Source of the DNA: Talpa occidentalis
Taxonomy: Eukaryota > Chordata > Mammalia > Eulipotyphla > Talpidae
DNA: 64,000 bases
NCBI RefSeq assembly: GCF_014898055.3
Contig: NW_023601212.1
Span: 41,590,329-41,654,328, forward strand
Reading direction: 5' to 3'
Made by a program: the position numbers and the translations under genes. Of this stretch, positions 60,203-64,000 are shown piece by piece. Position 1 is the first letter of the stretch; every line of letters begins with the position of its first letter. The notes under the pieces are model-generated. The model searched no databases, was not told the origin of the DNA, and saw only the letters and a list, made by a program, of their open reading frames with translations.

Positions 60203-60481
60203 TTCTTTTTTTTTTAGATTTATTTATTTATTTATACAAGCACTGGGTACAGTCAGAAGCACGGGAGGGCGAGAGAATTCACCAGAGACAGAGCAGGGAG
60301 AAGAACAGGCAGATGGACAAAGTATACTGCTGAGGGGCGCAGTGGGCTGCAGGAGAGGTCTGGGCGCCATGTGGGACCCTCCTCCAGTGGCCAGGGAGCA
60401 GCCGGGGATGGAACCGGCGCTGCAGAGGCTGTGGGCAGCTTTGCAACCCAGCGCTCAACTGCTGCGCCACCAGGGAGGCCC
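60203..60481 (-). mobile_element. tRNA-derived SINE, copy 8 (second subfamily)
   Basis: Antisense. Flanked by ACAATTGACCCTT at 60190-60202 and 60482-60494, that is, inserted in the terminal repeat of the DNA transposon that follows. Tail variant GCACTGGGTACAGTCAGAAG matches copy 5. Confidence 0.95.
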
Positions 60482-60540
60482 ACAATTGACCCTTGAACAA
60501 CATCTTTGTGTGCATCCACTCACATGTAGATTTTTTTTTT

Positions 60541-61179
60541 TTAATCTTAAATTTTATTTTTATATTCCCCCATACAATTGCAAACGCCCCATTCTGACCC
60601 CAATCCTTCCCCTCCCGCCCCCCACCCCCCAAAAAGTGTCTCTGGTTCATAGTTTTTTGTTGATTTTGATTTTCACTTTCTTATATTCATTTTCCTGGTC
60701 CCTTATTTAAGTTTTCTAGATTCCTGCTATGAGTGAGACCATCCGGTATTTTTCTTTTTCTTTTTGGCTTATTTCGCTGAGCATGATCCCTTCCAGCGCC
60801 ATCCATGTTGCTGCAAATTGCATGTGTTTATCTTTTTTGAATGCTGAGTAATATTCCATGGTATATATGTACCACATCTTCTTGATCCAGTCATCTACTT
60901 TTGGGCATTTGGGTTGTTTCCAAAGCTTAGCTATTGTAAACAGTGCTGCTATAAACATAGGGGTGCAGGTGCTCTTTGGAATTGATGTTTCTGTGTCCTT
61001 TGGGTAAATACCTAGGAGTGGAATTGCTGGATCATATGGAAGCTCTATGTTTAGTAGGTCCAGAAATCTCCACACAGCTCTCCATAGTGGTTGGACCAGT
61101 TTGCACTCCCACCAACAGTGCAGAAGAGTTCCTTTTTCTCCACACCCTCGCCAACATTTGTTGTTGCTAGTTTTTTTAA
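60541..61179 (-). mobile_element. 5'-truncated L1 3' end, relatively young
   Basis: Antisense. It keeps a 155-residue open stretch (60716-61183) of the ORF2 C-terminus, with [11 protein letters not shown] and MEYYSAFKKD, and a 3' UTR of about 170 bp. Flanked by TCACATGTAGA plus T run at 60520-60540 and 61180-61199. Only the end of ORF2 is present; it cannot be autonomous. Confidence 0.92.
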
Positions 61180-61191
61180 TCACATGTAGAT

Positions 61192-61465
61192 TTTTTTTTA
61201 AGATTCATTTATTTATGCATACAAGAACTGGGGTGTAGGCCAGAGGTATGGGGGGTGGAGGGAAGAGGATTCACCAGAGACAGAATGGGGAGCAGAGGAA
61301 GTAGATCTACTGAAATACACTGCTGAAGGGAGCAGTGGGCAAGACAGGAAAGGTCTGCCACGCCATGTGGGTCACCTCCCTGGCCAGGACTCGAACTCAT
61401 GCAGCAGTAGCTGTGGATAGCTTCATAGTGCTGACGCTTAGCCCCTTGCGCCACCAGGGAGGCCC
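61192..61465 (-). mobile_element. tRNA-derived SINE, copy 9
   Basis: Antisense, tail TTTTTTTTAAGATTCATTTA abutting the L1 target duplication; head CACCAGGGAGGCCCC. Confidence 0.92.
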
Positions 61466-61560
61466 CTGCAGATGTTTTTTAATAAATATGGCTGGCCCTC
61501 CATAGCCGCAGATTCTGCATTCACAGATTTAACCAATGTCAGAGGGGTGACATAAGGCTC

Positions 61561-61851
61561 TTTTTTTTTTTTTAAAGATTTATTTATGCATATGAGAATT
61601 GGGGTAGAGGCCAGAAGTGTGGGGGTTGGGGGGGGGGTTGTGGTAGGAGGATTCACCAGAGACAGAGCAGGGAACAGAACAAGCAGACTGATGAAAATAC
61701 CCTGCTGAGGGGAGCAGCAGGAGAGACAGGAGAGGTCTGCTGCGCCATGTGGGTAGCTCCCTGGCCGGCTGGGACTGGAACTTACAGGGCAGAGGCTATG
61801 GATAGCTTCACAGTGCTGTGCTTAACCCCTTGCACCACCAGGGAGGCTCCA
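61561..61851 (-). mobile_element. tRNA-derived SINE, copy 10
   Basis: Antisense. Target duplication ACATAAGGCTCTT at 61550-61562 and 61852-61864. Confidence 0.95.
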
Positions 61852-62022
61852 ACATAAGGCTCTTAAGCATCCAGAGATTTTTAGTTTCTGGGCTACTGAA
61901 ACCAATCCCCCAAGGAAACCAAGGGATCGCTATAAAGTTTTTGAGGAGGCAGAAGTTACATGAAGATTTTCAACTACACAGGGGTGGGTGCCCCTAATCT
62001 CCTTGTTATTTGAAGGTCAACT

Positions 62023-63699
62023 GTAATAGTAATTGTGAACATTCATTAGCACATGCTAAGCCCTTTCCTTGTGCACTGTCAACTCTTTTCAACCTCAAAT
62101 CAACTCCAGAGGCAGCTACAGTTACCTCCATTTTCCAAGTGGATTAACAGGTGGAGGGGCAGTATCAGTCAAATTACATTCAAATTAAGTAATTTGAACA
62201 GAGTTCATCAAAGGGACAAATTTACACAGTGTGGACAGATGTAGGGAACCCCAGGAAAAATGCCAGACTTGGATTAATAAAAATGGGGAGCCCTTAGCAC
62301 TCCTACATCTGGGGACAGGGGAGAAGCCATTGTCAGACCCTGGAGACACTGCCCGCTGTGTGGTGAGGACTTGCGGCCTCTGCAAAGACATAGATGGCCT
62401 ACAGGGACCACAGGGTGAGGGCAGAGCTAGGGAGTAAATACCCCCACCTCTCCCTCCACAGGAATTTCATTGATAGACTACAACCTGAGCTGTAGTACCC
62501 AGAGCCTATTGGTGGGGTCCACAAAGCACAGCTTCCTGAGTACCAGAAGCAAGAAGAATCCCTCCAGGAGGACAAGCAGAAGATTCCAGAACAGGAAGGT
62601 TGAGTGATTCTAAGTTTGGCAGTCTGGCTCAGAGTCCCTTTAACCACCCACCACATGAGAAATGGGAAAGCTGGGCCCTCTCCTAGGGTGGGGGCAGTCC
62701 TAGATGAGCACTGGCCCTGCAGGAAGCATGACCTCAGCTTCTTAGAAGCTGTGTTTTTTGATAGGAAGCCAGGAATCCAGATTTTTATGCAACACTTGCC
62801 TGATATTTAAAAGCTGTCAACTCATTGCAATTTTTAAAAAACCCTGCATGGGCCAAACAGATCATATCCTGGGCTGCATTTGACCATGGGTGTCTGGCCC
62901 CAAGGCACAAGAGGTGTACACAGAGGGAAAGGGAATCTAGGTTTTCCCAAAAGCTGCTGCCCAAGGCATCTTGGGTGAGGAGGGTACCACAAATGAGCCA
63001 GGGAGTGGGTCTGACTGCAAGGGATCTGGGGCTGCACAGGTGTGGGGTGGGGGTGGGGTGTTTGTGTCTGAATTGGGAAGATCCACTGGAGCCATGCTAA
63101 CAGATTTTAACTTTGAAGGAGAGAAATTACTCATGGCATTTAAACAGCAAAATGATGCAGTCATGTTCTCCCTCCCGCCAAAACTGGCTGTGGATCAGAC
63201 TTAGTTTAGTGGGGTGGAAGGTCTGGGCATCCATAAAAGAGAGAGAGAAATGAAACAGCCCCTTTCTTTGTGTGAGTTCTCTGCCTGGTGGGGAGGGCCG
63301 ATGTATCAGTACCAACTTCAGGGGAGGATGTGTGGGGTCACAGTGGATTAGCCCTTGTCAGGATATTTGAGCAACTGCTGTTTTCCCCAGTGGAAACTCA
63401 GAGTGCCTTCAAGGAAGTTGACAATGAATGAGGCTGGATAATTCCAGGTGGTGATAAGAATGTATAAAAATTAAAAGAGGATGAATGGAGGAAGACCCTC
63501 CAGCCCAAGTGGGCAGTGGCAGAGGGGATCCTGGGTGGATCCCAAGCTGCCTTCCTCTCCTGGGACCCAGCCAGGTGTGGCCTCATTCTCCCCAGAGTCG
63601 CCCCTACCACACCACGGAGAACAAACCCACACCGACATGCATTCTGAATGGGATGGGGCCGGGGTAAGAGGAGAGAAAAACACACACCCATCTGTTCTT
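62023..63699. other. Upstream flank, MIR-like relics only
   Basis: 62035-62220 has a MIR/L3-like look (CATTTTCCAAGTGGATTAAC). The rest shows no gene or clear repeat. Confidence 0.4.
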
Positions 63700-63900
63700 C
63701 TGTGATGCAATGAGATTCTTCACCCCGTGCTTAAACCCCGCGCTTCTCCCCCCATTTCCTCTCGGTAGCCGGCAGCAGTGGTGACGCGGTATAAATCGCT
63801 GCAAATGGGTTTTCCTCGCTGGGTCTCCGTGTTGTTTTAATAATGGTCCATTTTCTGCCCGAGGGAAAAAAATATTCTGTGGAGAAATTGGGAACAGGGC
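63700..63900. promoter_or_regulatory. Candidate conserved non-coding block
   Basis: Repeat-free, with CpGs kept (CCCCGCGCTTCTCC, GTGACGCGGTATAAATCG) next to AT-rich motifs (GCTGCAAATGGG, GTTTTAATAATGG). A TATAAA is present but no transcript can be supported. Inference only. Confidence 0.3.
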
Positions 63901-63922
63901 AGGTGGGGGTGGGGAAAGCTCA

Positions 63923-63929
<7 letters not shown>

Positions 63930-63974
<45 letters not shown>

Positions 63975-63975
63975 T
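63930..63975 (+). repeat. TG/AG compound microsatellite
   Basis: (TG)n of about 15 units passing directly into (AG)n. Confidence 0.95.
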
Positions 63976-64000
63976 GAGCATGCGCACAATATTCCTGTCA

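Larger units (their letters stand above)
60482..62022 (+). mobile_element. Tigger/MER-type DNA transposon broken by one L1 and two SINEs
   Basis: Left end CAATTGACCCTTGAACAACA and right end GTTATTTGAAGGTCAACTG are inverted repeats. Inner pieces: CCACTCACATGTAGA, then AATAAATATGGCTGGCCCTC (61481), then the segment 61864-62022. The L1 and SINE copies 9 and 10 account for the gaps. Confidence 0.7.

Noticed and set aside
60716..61183. 155-residue protein-like frame
   Set aside because: Not a host gene: it is the C-terminal end of L1 ORF2 inside a truncated L1.

Overview
This window is chromosomal DNA from a placental mammal. The evidence is split genes with GT-AG introns, a CpG-island promoter, L1 fragments, MIR and L2 relics, Tigger/MER DNA transposons, MLT1-type solo LTRs, and ten copies of one tRNA-derived SINE. 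That SINE does not resemble, from memory, the ruminant, cetacean, pig, horse, carnivore, camelid or vesper-bat families. I therefore cannot name the species. A laurasiatherian, possibly a non-vesper bat, is only a guess.

There is one protein-coding gene: ADGRL1 (latrophilin-1), an adhesion G-protein-coupled receptor, on the minus strand. I reconstructed 22 coding exons plus one 15-nt microexon from 34223 (ATG) down to 9897 (end of TGA). The exon lengths sum to 4422 nt, so the frame closes exactly at 1473 residues with the microexon (1468 without), close to the roughly 1474/1469 I recall for human. The order of parts is signal peptide, galactose-binding (SUEL-type) lectin, alternative KVEQK insert, olfactomedin domain in one 801-nt exon, Ser/Thr/Pro-rich stalk, HormR domain, GAIN domain with the GPS cleavage site (L837/T838), seven membrane segments, and a long cytoplasmic tail ending in a class I PDZ ligand.

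Layout: 1-6830 is the intergenic flank 3' of the gene, made of SINEs, an L1 3' end and DNA-transposon relics. 6840-9896 is the 3' UTR with one poly(A) signal. 9897-34318 holds the coding exons. 34319-48818 is intron 1, with several repeats and two AT-rich candidate enhancers. About 48100-49760 is the CpG island with the probable non-coding exon 1 (donor at 48818). 49700-64000 is upstream flank. It starts with an odd degenerate array of a GCAAAACCCGGACTGGATT-like motif, followed by a GC-rich degenerate repeat near 52.3-52.6 kb and then a repeat-dense region with a nest of five transposons at 60190-62025.

There are no tRNA or rRNA genes, CRISPR arrays or prokaryotic features. I saw no second gene. 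All other long open frames are GC-rich or purine-rich chance frames or shadows of the ADGRL1 exons.
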